From: an uncultured bacterium
Lineage (GTDB): Bacteria; Verrucomicrobiota; Kiritimatiellia; RFP12; UBA1067
Assembly (NCBI GenBank): GCA_902776615.1
Contig: CACYQU010000018.1
Location: 1-36,428 of the forward strand
Length of the DNA: 36,428 nt
Reading direction: 5' to 3'
The notes under the pieces were generated by a model. It was not told where the DNA came from. It saw nothing but the letters and a program-made list of their open reading frames with translations, and did not search any database. Positions 15,271 to 23,890 of the stretch are shown here, one piece after another; the stretch's first letter is position 1, and each line of letters begins with the position of its first letter. The translations under genes and the position numbers were made by a program.

Positions 15271-15810
15271 ATGTCGCAGGAATGGAACATACGGTCCAGA
15301 GGCCATGTCTGCACGATATGCCAGAAACCGCTTGTCGACAAGACGCCGGTGGTCAGCGCGCTGAAGGAGACGAGCGGCGGATACGAACGCTTCGACTGCC
15401 ATCCCGAGTGCTGGAAGACGGCCGAGCGAGACTGGGACCCGTTTTCCCAGTGGGATGGCGTATATCTTGCGCCGGTCAAGGAGGAGCGCAAGGAGCCTCT
15501 CAAAAAGGAGGATGCCGGCGAGCTGCTGAGGAAGCTGGTGACGCTGGACGATCCGGCGATGAAGAACGTCGTATATGTGCTCGCCGTCATGCTGGAGAGG
15601 TCGAAGATTCTCGTCGAGCGCGATGCGAAGAACCAGGGCGACGGTACCATTCGCCGGGTATACGAAGACCGCAAGAACGGCGACACGTTCGTCATTGTGG
15701 ATCCGCGCATACGGCTGGAGAATCTGGCGGAGGTGCAGGCCCAGGTCGTGGCGCTGCTTTCCGGCACAAAGACTTTCGGCGAGGTCGCCAAGGAAGAAGA
15801 CCCCTCCTGA
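15271..15810 (+). CDS. CxxC/CHxxC zinc-binding-like protein, unknown function
   Basis: I do not recognise a named family for this 179-aa protein. The N-terminal ~55 residues hold a likely zinc site: C14 and C17 (HVCTICQKPL) and C43, H44 and C47 (CHPEC), as in treble-clef or LIM-like fingers. The middle is charged and helical. The C terminus (~130-175) has a beta-then-helix pattern with FVIVDPRI followed by EVQAQVVALLSG. AGGAG lies 6 nt before the ATG, 10 nt after the pyrF stop, so it is the last gene of that run. The finger, the absence of an enzymatic motif and the company of RNA enzymes would fit a nucleic-acid or ribosome-associated role, but that is only a guess. Confidence 0.7.
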   Translation: MSQEWNIRSRGHVCTICQKPLVDKTPVVSALKETSGGYERFDCHPECWKTAERDWDPFSQWDGVYLAPVKEERKEPLKKEDAGELLRKLVTLDDPAMKNVVYVLAVMLERSKILVERDAKNQGDGTIRRVYEDRKNGDTFVIVDPRIRLENLAEVQAQVVALLSGTKTFGEVAKEEDPS

Positions 15811-15812
15811 GC

Positions 15813-15824
15813 ATAGTGCACTAT
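15813..15824. promoter_or_regulatory. 12-bp perfect palindrome upstream of the gyrA promoter
   Basis: ATAGTGCACTAT is a perfect palindrome centred about 52 bp before the gyrA start codon, just upstream of where a -35 box would be. It is an operator candidate; no regulator is known. Confidence 0.4.
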
Positions 15825-15829
15825 AGTTG

Positions 15830-15848
15830 ACACGCGCGCGCGTGCGCG
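15830..15848. other. 19-nt alternating purine-pyrimidine tract (Z-DNA-prone)
   Basis: Every step from 15830 to 15848 alternates purine and pyrimidine, almost all CG/GC. It occupies the -35 region of the gyrA promoter. Such tracts can flip to Z-DNA under negative supercoiling. Confidence 0.6.
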
Positions 15849-15853
15849 ATATT

Positions 15854-15862
15854 TGATATAAT
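15854..15862 (+). promoter_or_regulatory. extended -10 promoter of gyrA, leaderless layout
   Basis: TGATATAAT ends 8 nt before the gyrA ATG. A TTGACA at 15827-15832 is 24 bp away, too far to act as the -35. No ribosome binding site lies between the -10 and the ATG. Confidence 0.78.
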
Positions 15863-15870
15863 ACAAACCT

Positions 15871-18414
15871 ATGGCGGAACTAGAAGATATCGAAATCAGG
15901 GGCGTCGAGGACGTAAACATCGAAGAGGAGATGTCGAGGGATTACATCGACTACTCCATGAGTGTTATCGTAGGTCGCGCCCTGCCTGACGTGCGCGACG
16001 GACTGAAGCCGGTTCACCGCAGATGCCTGTATTCAATGCACAAGCTTGGCGTGCCTTTCGGCGCGAAGCATGTGAAGTCGGCCCGTGTCGTAGGCGACGT
16101 AATCGGCAAGTACCATCCGCATGGCGACAGCGCCGTGTACGAGACGATCGTCCGCATGGCCCAGCCGTTCTCTTTGCGCGTCCCGCTTGTCGACGGTCAC
16201 GGCAACTTCGGCTCGATCGATGGCGACAAGGCCGCCGCGATGCGCTACACCGAGGTTCGCATGCAGAAGGTCACCGAGGAGATGCTTGGCGACCTCGAGA
16301 AGGACACGGTTGACATGGTGCCCAACTTCGACGAGACCCTCGAAGAGCCTTCGGTGCTTCCGGCGAAGCTGCCGAATCTGCTCCTCAACGGCTCGAGCGG
16401 AATTGCGGTCGGCATGGCGACGAACATTCCGCCGCACAACCTCGGCGAGCTCTGCGACGGCATCGGCTACTACGTGGACCACCGCGAGGACTGCACGGTC
16501 GAAGACCTGATGAAGTTCGTCAAGGGGCCGGATTTCCCGACTGGCGCGCAGATATGCGGCTTCAACGGAATCGCCAACATGTACAAAAACGGGCGCGGCC
16601 AGCTGCGCGTTCGCGGCAAGGCCGAGATCGAGGTCCAGAAGAACGGCCGCGAGAGGATCGTCATAACCGAGATTCCGTACGCCGTGAACAAGCGCGAGAT
16701 GCTTGTGCACATGGCGGATCTCGTCAAGGACAAGGTTCTGGAGGGCATAAGCGACATCCGCGACGAGTCGAAGGACGATGTGAGGATAATCGTCGAGCTG
16801 AAGCGAGACGCAGTCGGCGAGATCGTTCTCAACCACCTCTACAAGCACACCGAGCTGCAGACGACTTTCGGCGCGATAATGCTCGCCATCGACGGCGGCC
16901 GCCCGAAGATTCTCAACCTCAAGGACTTTTTCCGCTGCTACGTCGACCACCGCTTCGACGTCATCACGCGGCGCACGCGCTTCGAGCTCAGAAAGGCCCA
17001 GGCGCGCAAGCACATTCTCGACGGGCTGCTCCTTGCGATCGCCCATCTCGACGATGTCGTCGCGACAATCCGCTCTTCCGCCAACCGCGACGAGGCGAAG
17101 GCGCGGCTGCAGGAGAAGTACGGCTTCAGCGACCTGCAGGTGAACGCGATTCTGGAGATGCGGCTCTACCAGCTCACCGGGCTTGAGCGCGACAAGCTTG
17201 AGGCCGAGATGGCCGAGCTTCTCAAGACCATTGCCGGGCTGGAGGCGATTCTCGCAGACCCCGAGCGCATATATGCCATCATCAAGGACGACCTCGCGAT
17301 GCTCAAGGAGAAGTTCGCGTCCAAGGCCGATGCCGTGCGTCGCACCGAGATCGTGGCGGACGAGAACGAGGTCTCCCTCAAGGATCTCGTCCCCGACGCG
17401 CCGTGCGTCATAACGCTCTCGAACCGCGGCTATGTGAAGCGCGTGCCGCTGACGGAATACCGCGAACAGAAGCGCGGCGGCCACGGAGTGAGGGGCGCGC
17501 AGGTGAAGGAGGAGGACTTCATACGCCTCGTCTTCGTGGCGCAGACCCACGATTCGCTCATGTTCTTCACCAACACCGGGCGCCTGTTCGTCAAGGACGC
17601 GTACCAGATTCCGGAAGCGCCGAGGACGAGCTTCGGGCGTCCGCTCATAAACCTTCTCAATCTGCAGGAGGGCGAGCAGGTTCTGCAGCTTCTGCCGATA
17701 CGCAGTTTCGACGGCGATGTGGACGTGTTCTTCGCGACGCGCCGCGGCACTGTGAAGAAGACGCTGCTCGGCGACTTCAGGAACGTGAACAAGTCCGGCA
17801 TACGCGCGATAAACATCGACGAAGGCGACGAACTTGTGGGCGTGCGCCTGGTGAAGCCGGAGGACGACGTGATAATGCTCACGCGCGGCGGCAGGGCGAT
17901 GCGTTTCGCCGCGACGGACGTGCGTCGCATGGGGCGCACGGCCACTGGCGTCAGGGGCATAAGACTCCTCGGCGAAGACTGCGTCGTTTCGCTCGATGCG
18001 GTCGATGACGAGAAGACGCTCTTCATCGCTACGGCTAACGGCTACGGCAAGCGCTGCGAGTTCAAGGACTTCACGCGCCACGGGCGCGGCGGCCAGGGAA
18101 TGATCGGCATCAAGGGAGGCGAACGCAACGGCGATGTTGTCGCGGCCCACGCCGTCTCGGACGACGAAAACGTCATTTCCATAACGAGCGACCAGCAGAT
18201 GGTGAGAAGCGCAGTCGCCGATTTCAGCGTCCAGGGCCGTATGGCGCAGGGCGTGAAGCTGGTGAGGCTCTCCGAGGGCGCGACGCTCGTGTCCGTATCG
18301 GTATGCGAGGGATCCGCCGATGGATCCGAGGGTGTCGAAGGCGATGCGTCCGGGAATGCGCCTGCGGGCGAAACTCCCGAAGGCGGCGCACCCGAAGGCG
18401 GCGCTGCGGAGTAG
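15871..18414 (+). CDS. gyrA: DNA gyrase subunit A
   Basis: GyrA is the DNA breakage-reunion subunit of gyrase, which adds negative supercoils with GyrB and ATP. In this 847-aa product the catalytic tyrosine is Y126 in AAAMRYTE. The quinolone region reads [13 protein letters not shown], with S87 and E91 at the positions of E. coli S83 and D87, the sensitive-type pattern. The C-terminal beta-pinwheel has a GyrA-box-like QKRGGHG, which marks gyrase rather than ParC. A low-complexity acidic Gly/Glu/Pro/Ala tail ends the protein. No gyrB is adjacent. It probably starts an operon with the exonuclease, 2 nt downstream, and the FabH-like gene. No Shine-Dalgarno is present. Confidence 0.97.
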   Translation: MAELEDIEIRGVEDVNIEEEMSRDYIDYSMSVIVGRALPDVRDGLKPVHRRCLYSMHKLGVPFGAKHVKSARVVGDVIGKYHPHGDSAVYETIVRMAQPFSLRVPLVDGHGNFGSIDGDKAAAMRYTEVRMQKVTEEMLGDLEKDTVDMVPNFDETLEEPSVLPAKLPNLLLNGSSGIAVGMATNIPPHNLGELCDGIGYYVDHREDCTVEDLMKFVKGPDFPTGAQICGFNGIANMYKNGRGQLRVRGKAEIEVQKNGRERIVITEIPYAVNKREMLVHMADLVKDKVLEGISDIRDESKDDVRIIVELKRDAVGEIVLNHLYKHTELQTTFGAIMLAIDGGRPKILNLKDFFRCYVDHRFDVITRRTRFELRKAQARKHILDGLLLAIAHLDDVVATIRSSANRDEAKARLQEKYGFSDLQVNAILEMRLYQLTGLERDKLEAEMAELLKTIAGLEAILADPERIYAIIKDDLAMLKEKFASKADAVRRTEIVADENEVSLKDLVPDAPCVITLSNRGYVKRVPLTEYREQKRGGHGVRGAQVKEEDFIRLVFVAQTHDSLMFFTNTGRLFVKDAYQIPEAPRTSFGRPLINLLNLQEGEQVLQLLPIRSFDGDVDVFFATRRGTVKKTLLGDFRNVNKSGIRAINIDEGDELVGVRLVKPEDDVIMLTRGGRAMRFAATDVRRMGRTATGVRGIRLLGEDCVVSLDAVDDEKTLFIATANGYGKRCEFKDFTRHGRGGQGMIGIKGGERNGDVVAAHAVSDDENVISITSDQQMVRSAVADFSVQGRMAQGVKLVRLSEGATLVSVSVCEGSADGSEGVEGDASGNAPAGETPEGGAPEGGAAE

Positions 18415-18416
18415 CG

Positions 18417-18905
18417 ATGGAGTTCGTGGCAATCGACTTCGAAACGACCGGCTACGAGGGCGGCGGCGGAAATGAGCCGTGGCAGCTCGGCTATGCTCGC
18501 GTAAACGACGGGGCGATTGTCGCGACTGGCGAATGGTTTTTCGATGTTGAAGGCGCGCCAGAGCGGGCGCACGAGGCGGACGCGCTCGGAACGCTTCAAA
18601 GCTCTTTCGAAGTCTGGTCGCCCGGGCTCGTGGGCAAGAAGCTTGTCGCGCACAACATAGCGTGCGAGCGGACAATACTTACGCGCACGGCGCCTCTTAC
18701 GAAGTGGGGACCGTGGTTCGACACCATGAAAGTCGCAAAGGCAAGGTATCCGCGTCTTCCGAGCTACAAGCTGGGCGACTTGTGCGAAATGTTCGGGCTC
18801 GTTCCGCAGATGGAAGGGCGTTCCTGGCATGACGGTCTCTACGATGCAGTCGCCTGCGCGATGCTGGCGCTTCATCTTGCGGGGCCGTCGCTTATGGCGG
18901 GCTGA
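18417..18905 (+). CDS. DnaQ-like 3'-5' exonuclease (DEDDh fold)
   Basis: The 162-aa product is a single exonuclease domain. The Exo I motif is VAIDFETTG (D7, E9), the middle motif KLVAHNIACERTIL fits Exo II, and HDGLYDA (H138, D143) is the DEDDh Exo III. Such proteins trim 3' ends of DNA or RNA; when free-standing they are polymerase III epsilon-like, RNase T-like or oligoribonuclease-like, and I cannot tell which. The ATG at 18417 is 2 nt after the gyrA stop, and no strong ribosome binding site precedes it, so coupling is likely. There is no additional domain. Confidence 0.82.
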   Translation: MEFVAIDFETTGYEGGGGNEPWQLGYARVNDGAIVATGEWFFDVEGAPERAHEADALGTLQSSFEVWSPGLVGKKLVAHNIACERTILTRTAPLTKWGPWFDTMKVAKARYPRLPSYKLGDLCEMFGLVPQMEGRSWHDGLYDAVACAMLALHLAGPSLMAG

Positions 18906-18923
18906 ACCGGAGGGGACTTCGCA

Positions 18924-19853
18924 ATGGCGGAAACCGGCAGCGATATTCGTATGATACATGTTCCCGCGCTTGTGATAGAGCGTGTCTGCGGCGCGGTCGG
19001 CTCGCGCGAAACCGACAACTCCGCCGCGGCCTCTCCCGAGACGATCGCCGCCACTGGATTTTCCGTGCGGCGCACGGTCGGCGAGGGGGAGGACCTCTTT
19101 TCGCTTTCGCTTCTTGCGGCACGCGGCGTGATGGATGGCGTGCAGCCGTCGGAAATCGGAGGAGTCGTGGTTGCCACATTCTCCGGCGAACGCCGTTTTC
19201 CCGGGCTCGCGCCGCGGCTTGTCTCCGAACTGGGGCTTGCGCCGCACATCCCGGCGATGGATCTTCAGCTCGCCTGCGCCGCCTATCCTTACGCGCTTTA
19301 TGCGGCGTCGGCGATTGCGCGCGACACTGCTCGCGCAGTGCTTGTCGTCGATGGCGATGTGCAGTCGCGTCTCGTGGACGGCTCCGATGCATCGACGGCG
19401 CCTCTCTTTTCCGACGCATCGACGGCAACGCTCGTTCGCTCGTGCGCGCCCGGCGAAGGAGGGGAATCGGCGTTCGGCTTCTTCTCGCGCGCGTCTGATG
19501 CGCTTTCGTGCGGCGAGGCGGGTCCGGTGAAGATGGACGGCTTCAAAGTGTTTTCCTTTGTGGCTTCCGATGTGACGCGCTTCCTGCGCAGCTTCGGCGA
19601 CGGGTTCGATGCGTTCGTGCCGCATCAGGCAAACATGTACATGGTGCGTCAGCTTGCAAAGAGCCTAGGCCTCGGCGAAAAGCTTGTCACCTGCGGTGCG
19701 GAGCTTGCCAACACGGGTTCATGCTCGGTGCCGCTAGCTCTTGCGCGTTATGCGAAAGAGGGGCGCGCGCTTCTCGCGGCGTTCGGCGCAGGGCTTTCAG
19801 CCTCGGCCGCGACGGTTCGCCTCGCGCCAGGCGCCGCGCTGGGCCTTGTCTGA
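18924..19853 (+). CDS. 3-oxoacyl-ACP synthase III-like (FabH-like) protein
   Basis: KAS III enzymes start fatty acid synthesis by condensing acetyl-CoA with malonyl-ACP. The 309-aa product keeps the Cys-His-Asn triad: C118 in LQLACAAYPYAL, H234 in VPHQANMYM and N263 in ANTGSCSVPLAL. The N-terminal half is divergent: the usual ITERRI-type block is replaced by SVRRTVGEGED (47-57). The remainder of the fatty acid genes are absent, so a role in another acyl-condensing pathway is possible. GGAGGGG stands ~10 nt before the ATG. It is the third gene of the gyrA run. No strong terminator follows before the tRNA promoter. Confidence 0.78.
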   Translation: MAETGSDIRMIHVPALVIERVCGAVGSRETDNSAAASPETIAATGFSVRRTVGEGEDLFSLSLLAARGVMDGVQPSEIGGVVVATFSGERRFPGLAPRLVSELGLAPHIPAMDLQLACAAYPYALYAASAIARDTARAVLVVDGDVQSRLVDGSDASTAPLFSDASTATLVRSCAPGEGGESAFGFFSRASDALSCGEAGPVKMDGFKVFSFVASDVTRFLRSFGDGFDAFVPHQANMYMVRQLAKSLGLGEKLVTCGAELANTGSCSVPLALARYAKEGRALLAAFGAGLSASAATVRLAPGAALGLV

Positions 19854-19885
19854 GCGGGTTTGGATTTCCGTGTCGCCGACCCCAG

Positions 19886-19914
19886 TTGACAAGCGGCGCG
19901 GATTATGAGATAAT
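19886..19914 (+). promoter_or_regulatory. sigma70-type promoter of tRNA-Ala
   Basis: TTGACA (19886-19891) and GATAAT (19909-19914) are separated by exactly 17 bp; a TG extends the -10. It is one of only two promoters here with a good -35. Confidence 0.85.
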
Positions 19915-19939
19915 ACGCAATGTTTTGTTTCACCGTATT

Positions 19940-20015
<76 letters not shown>

Positions 20016-20020
20016 GTTCG

Positions 20021-20051
20021 AAAGGCCGCGTCAAGCGGTCTTTTATTTTTT
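20021..20051 (+). terminator. intrinsic terminator of tRNA-Ala
   Basis: AAAGGCCGC (20021-20029) pairs with GCGGTCTTT (20035-20043), with one G-U pair and a GTCAA loop, and runs into TTTTATTTTTT. Confidence 0.9.
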
Positions 20052-20080
20052 CGGAGTGGTAGCACAAGCCATCCGTTTTT

Positions 20081-20089
20081 TGGTATAAT
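20081..20089 (+). promoter_or_regulatory. extended -10 promoter of the acyl-CoA dehydrogenase
   Basis: TGGTATAAT is preceded by a T-run and lacks a clear -35. The leader is about 58 nt and carries AGGAGA at 20138-20143. Confidence 0.75.
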
Positions 20090-20153
20090 GTGCGGAAAGT
20101 GCGGCTCCGACCCGAAGGTCTTTTACGCCTCACGCACAGGAGAACAATCGAAA

Positions 20154-21884
20154 ATGGCCAACTTCTACAGAGACAACAAGGATATCGAGAACGTGATCGA
20201 CGCGTTGGACCTCACCGAGGTCGCTACGCTCCTTGAAGAGGACTTCAAGTTCGCGAAGGAATACGACTTTGCCCCGAAAGACGCTGCTGACGCCATCGAC
20301 AACTATAAGAGAGCAATCGACCTCTGCGGCGACATAATGGCGAATCGCATCGCCCCTCTTGCAGAGGAAACCGATCTCGTCGGCAACACGCTGAACGAAG
20401 ATGGCTCCGTCACTCGTGCGCCCGGGATGAAGCTTGCGATAGAGCTTTTCGGCAAAACCGGTCTGATGGGAGTGACGATTCCGTACTACCTTGGCGGCCT
20501 CAACATGCCATGCACCGTTCTTACCGCGTGCAATGACATTGTCAGCCGCGGCGACGCGGGGCTTATGAATCTCTTTGGGCTTCAGGGCATAGCCGAGACG
20601 ATCAACTGGTTCGCCGACGAGGACATCAAGAAGGAATACGTGCCGAAGCTCGTTTCCGGCGAGTGGACGGGTGCGATGGTGCTCACCGAGCCCGACGCAG
20701 GATCTGATTTGCAGTCCGTGAAGACATCGGCCTATCAGGACAAGGATGGCGTTTGGCGCGTCAACGGCGTAAAGCGCTTCATAACCAACGGATGCGGCGA
20801 GGTATTGCTTGTGCTTGCCAGGACGGAGCCTGAGTTCAGCGACGGACGCGGTCTCAGCTGTCTTCTCGTCGAGAAGGGCCCGTGGGTCAAGGTGCGCCGT
20901 CTCGAGAACAAGCTTGGCATACACGGCTCTCCGACATGCGAGATGGTGTTCACCGAAGCGCCGGCAAAGCTGATAGGCCTTCGCAAACGCGGTCTCATAA
21001 CTTATGTCATGGCCCTTATGAACGGCGCGCGAATGGGAATTGCCGCGCAGGGAACCGGTATTGGAGAGTCCGCGTACCGTGCGGCGCGCGACTATGCTGC
21101 GGCGAGAAAGCAGTTCGGCGTAACGATCGACACGTTCCCGGCTCTTCGCGAATTGATGTCCACTATGTCCGTCGAGCTTCAGGCGTCGCGCGCGCTTACT
21201 TACTATGCTGCGAAAAACGTCGACCTCGAAGCCGGGCTCGGCAAGAAGTTCGAGGCTCTCAAAGGCTCGCCCGAGGCGCAGGCTGTCCGCGCGCGTTTCA
21301 AGAAAGCCTCCGCCTTCAACAAGATGCTTACGCCGATGGCAAAGTACTACGGTTCCGAAATGTCGATGCGTAATGCGCAGGGGGCGATTTCCGTTCTCGG
21401 CGGATCGGGCTTCATGAAGGACTACCCGTGCGAGCGCTATCTTCGCGACAGCCGCATCACGACCATTTACGAGGGGACCTCCCAGCTTCAGGTCGTCGCG
21501 GCGATCGCTGGAGTCACCGGCGGGCTAGTGAAGGATGTGATCGACGACATCTTGGGCGAAGGATGGAGCGCGCAGCATCCGCGCATGACGGCGCTCATGA
21601 ACGAGCTGGACGAGGCGATTGCCTACGTGAAGGGACGCGAGGATGCGAAGGTGTATCACGATCTGTCGGCGCGCAAGCTGGTAGATGCCGCGATTGCGCT
21701 CGTCGTCGCCGCACTTTTTGTGATGCTTGCCTCCAAGTACGACTACAAGAAGGCTGCGCTTGAATTCTGGCTGAACGTCGAGTTCCCGCGCGTCAAGGCC
21801 GGCCTTGCACAGGTGATGTCGGGTTATGTAGGTTCGACCGCCGACTTCGAAACGCTTGCTCCGGCGGTTCCGCAGGAGGCGTAG
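20154..21884 (+). CDS. acyl-CoA dehydrogenase, long form with C-terminal extension
   Basis: Acyl-CoA dehydrogenases are FAD enzymes that introduce an alpha-beta double bond into acyl-CoA, passing electrons to electron-transfer flavoprotein. In this 576-aa product, residues ~90-440 hold the core: MVLTEPDAGSD (175-185), the KRFITNG strand (207-213) and catalytic-base candidate E440 in TTIYEGTSQLQ. About 130 residues follow the core, as in the larger family members with an extra C-terminal helical domain. AGGAGA lies 10 nt upstream of the ATG at 20154. There are no etfAB, thiolase or CoA-ligase genes nearby, so the substrate and direction are unknown. It is probably transcribed alone. Confidence 0.9.
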   Translation: MANFYRDNKDIENVIDALDLTEVATLLEEDFKFAKEYDFAPKDAADAIDNYKRAIDLCGDIMANRIAPLAEETDLVGNTLNEDGSVTRAPGMKLAIELFGKTGLMGVTIPYYLGGLNMPCTVLTACNDIVSRGDAGLMNLFGLQGIAETINWFADEDIKKEYVPKLVSGEWTGAMVLTEPDAGSDLQSVKTSAYQDKDGVWRVNGVKRFITNGCGEVLLVLARTEPEFSDGRGLSCLLVEKGPWVKVRRLENKLGIHGSPTCEMVFTEAPAKLIGLRKRGLITYVMALMNGARMGIAAQGTGIGESAYRAARDYAAARKQFGVTIDTFPALRELMSTMSVELQASRALTYYAAKNVDLEAGLGKKFEALKGSPEAQAVRARFKKASAFNKMLTPMAKYYGSEMSMRNAQGAISVLGGSGFMKDYPCERYLRDSRITTIYEGTSQLQVVAAIAGVTGGLVKDVIDDILGEGWSAQHPRMTALMNELDEAIAYVKGREDAKVYHDLSARKLVDAAIALVVAALFVMLASKYDYKKAALEFWLNVEFPRVKAGLAQVMSGYVGSTADFETLAPAVPQEA

Positions 21885-21938
21885 TGCGGCGAATGTCCGC
21901 TGCAGTCGGCCGCAAATGGGCGAAAACTCCACGTGCCC

Positions 21939-21967
21939 TTGACTGCGCGGCGAATTTTCGCTAAAAT
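21939..21967 (+). promoter_or_regulatory. sigma70-type promoter of mreB
   Basis: TTGACT (21939-21944) and TAAAAT (21962-21967) are separated by 17 bp. There is no TG extension, unlike most promoters here. The predicted leader is ~26 nt. Confidence 0.8.
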
Positions 21968-21999
21968 ACTCGAAAACTGGAAGAAAGAAAGAGACCGTG

Positions 22000-23037
22000 A
22001 TGTTCGGCAAACTTAAATCGCTATTTTCAACTGATATCGGTATCGATCTCGGTACGGCGAACTCGCTTGTGTATGCGAAAGATCGTGGCATTGTGCTTCG
22101 CGAGCCGTCTGTTGTTGCGATTCAGGCCGGGTCGAAGCGTGTTATGGCCGTTGGCGAAGAAGCGAAGCGCATGCTTGGCCGCACGCCAGGCAATATTGTC
22201 GCCATAAGGCCAATGAAGAGCGGCGTTATCGCCGATTTTGACATTACCGAGGCGATGCTCTCCCATTTCATTCGAAAGGTCTGCCCCAAGAGGTTCTACT
22301 CAAAGTACTACAAGCCTCGCATGGTTATCGCCGTTCCAAGCGGAATCACAGAGGTTGAGAAGCGCGCCGTTGAAGACGCGGCCCATGCGGCTGGCGCAGG
22401 CGACGTGTTTCTGATTGAAGAGCCTATGGCCGCTGCTATCGGTGTGGGGCTGCCGGTAAGCGAACCCGCCGGGTCGATGATCGTCGATATCGGCGGCGGA
22501 ACGTGCGAGGTTGCGATCATCTCCCTCGCCGGCATAGTCCATAGCTATTCGGCCCGTCAGGCCGGAGGCGACGCGATGGACGACTGCATCATCAGTTACA
22601 TCAAGCGCGTCTACAATCTCGCAATCGGCGAGCGTACGGCGGAGATGATCAAGGTGGAGATCGGAAGCGCCTATCCAACTGGAGAGGAGAAGACGCTTGA
22701 GATCAAGGGTCGTGACATTGTGGCGGGGTTGCCGAAGACTTTGACGATAACCTCCGAGGAAATCAGGGATGCTCTCAAGGAGCCGGTGTCGCAGATTGTG
22801 GACGCGGTACGGACCACACTTGACAAATGCGAACCGGAACTTGCGGCGGATCTTGTTGATAGAGGTCTTGTGCTGTCGGGCGGAAGTTCGCAGTTGAGAG
22901 GCCTTGACAAGCTTCTGGCGATTCAGACGGGGCTTCCAGTAACGGTTGCGGACGATCCGCTTTCTGCCGTTGCGGAAGGAACGGGCGTCGTTATGAACGA
23001 GCTGGACTTCCTCGCGAAGAACAAGAAATCGTCATGA
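22000..23037 (+). CDS. mreB: rod shape-determining actin homologue MreB
   Basis: MreB polymerises under the inner membrane and directs the elongation machinery along the cell circumference. The 345-aa product has the phosphate-1 motif DIGIDLGTANSLVY, the phosphate-2 motif VDIGGGTCEVAIIS, and LVLSGGSSQLRGLD near the C terminus. Length and N-terminal amphipathic start (MFGKLKSLF) fit the family. GTG at 21997 and ATG at 22000 are adjacent in frame; I prefer the ATG. The preceding GA-rich stretch is only a weak ribosome binding site. It heads a cluster with mreC, mreD, mrdA, rodA and rng. Confidence 0.97.
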   Translation: MFGKLKSLFSTDIGIDLGTANSLVYAKDRGIVLREPSVVAIQAGSKRVMAVGEEAKRMLGRTPGNIVAIRPMKSGVIADFDITEAMLSHFIRKVCPKRFYSKYYKPRMVIAVPSGITEVEKRAVEDAAHAAGAGDVFLIEEPMAAAIGVGLPVSEPAGSMIVDIGGGTCEVAIISLAGIVHSYSARQAGGDAMDDCIISYIKRVYNLAIGERTAEMIKVEIGSAYPTGEEKTLEIKGRDIVAGLPKTLTITSEEIRDALKEPVSQIVDAVRTTLDKCEPELAADLVDRGLVLSGGSSQLRGLDKLLAIQTGLPVTVADDPLSAVAEGTGVVMNELDFLAKNKKSS

Positions 23038-23080
23038 CGATCTTCGGCGAATCCCCGTATGGCAGAAGGGATTTGCCTAG

Positions 23081-23890
23081 GTGAAAACGAAGACAAAAGG
23101 AACGTTGGCGATTGCAGCTCTCGGAGTTGCGATTGCCTTCGTGTTTGTCTTTTTGCGTTCGGCGTCTGTAGAAGCGGCGTATCCGGTCGAGAGGGCCAGA
23201 GTCTCGCTGGTCCGCCGTGCATGGAATTTTGCTGCCGGCGCGTGGCGCGGTGCGGCGGCGTCGGTCGAGGCGGCCAGGCTAAAGCGCGAAGTCGCGGCGC
23301 TTGCCGTGCTGCGCAGCGATATTGACAGACTTGCGCTGGAGAATGCTCGGCTTCGCGACGCGCTTGGACTTGCGGCCCGCGAACCTGGCAAATGGCTGGC
23401 GGCGACCGTGCTTTCGCGCGATGGCGGAGCGGCTGGCGTCGGCAGAACCCTGCGCGTGGATCGCGGCTCGCTCCATGGTGTGCGCGAAGGCGCCGCGGTG
23501 GTCGCTCCAGACGGTCTTGTAGGGCTTGTCGTGGCGGTTGCGCCGCACACCGCCCAAATTGCTTTGCTTACGGATCCGCGCGTAAAGGTTGCGTGCGAAC
23601 TTGAGGTCGCGCGGTCGCAGGGGGCCGATTCCTCGTCGCCTTTGCGCGGTATCGTTTCAGGCGGCACCGACGAGCTGCTTGTAGTTAGGCATTTGACGCC
23701 TGCGGGCCATGTGGCGCCCAGGGCGAGGGTTGTTACATCCGGGCTTGGAGGGGTGTTCCCCAAAGGGCTTGAAATAGGCACTTTGCTGGACCTGCGGGAA
23801 GATGAAACGGGTCTTGTTCGTGAAGGTGAAGTGCTGCCGTCAGTCGATTATCCGTCGCTGGAGGACGTCTTCATCCGCCGTGAAAGCTGA
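23081..23890 (+). CDS. mreC: rod shape-determining protein MreC
   Basis: MreC is a bitopic inner-membrane protein whose periplasmic part scaffolds and activates the PBP2-RodA synthase. The 269-aa product has one N-terminal membrane segment (~8-26), a helical coiled-coil region (~55-95, with LRSDIDRLALENARLRDAL) and then the two-lobed beta domain with GLVGLVVAVAPHTAQIALLTD in broken form and SGLGGVFPKGLEIG, a family signature. The start is GTG at 23081, with AAGGG ~10 nt upstream. It lies 43 nt after mreB and overlaps mreD by 11 nt. Confidence 0.93.
   Translation: MKTKTKGTLAIAALGVAIAFVFVFLRSASVEAAYPVERARVSLVRRAWNFAAGAWRGAAASVEAARLKREVAALAVLRSDIDRLALENARLRDALGLAAREPGKWLAATVLSRDGGAAGVGRTLRVDRGSLHGVREGAAVVAPDGLVGLVVAVAPHTAQIALLTDPRVKVACELEVARSQGADSSSPLRGIVSGGTDELLVVRHLTPAGHVAPRARVVTSGLGGVFPKGLEIGTLLDLREDETGLVREGEVLPSVDYPSLEDVFIRRES

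Noticed and set aside
15827..15832. TTGACA as the -35 of gyrA
   Set aside because: The spacer to TATAAT would be 24 bp, beyond the working range for a sigma70 promoter.
16033..18675. 880-codon open frame antisense to gyrA
   Set aside because: A codon-bias shadow of the GC-rich gyrA gene, rich in Arg/Leu/Val/Ala with no domain or ribosome binding site. Similar antisense frames exist opposite trpB2, greA, lptD and murJ.
20109..20120. GACC-CGAA-GGTC hairpin followed by TTTT in the acyl-CoA dehydrogenase leader as an attenuator
   Set aside because: The stem is only 4 bp, too weak to terminate.
21885..21914. TGCGGC/GCCGCA inverted repeat after the acyl-CoA dehydrogenase as a terminator
   Set aside because: An 18-nt loop and no T-run follow it.
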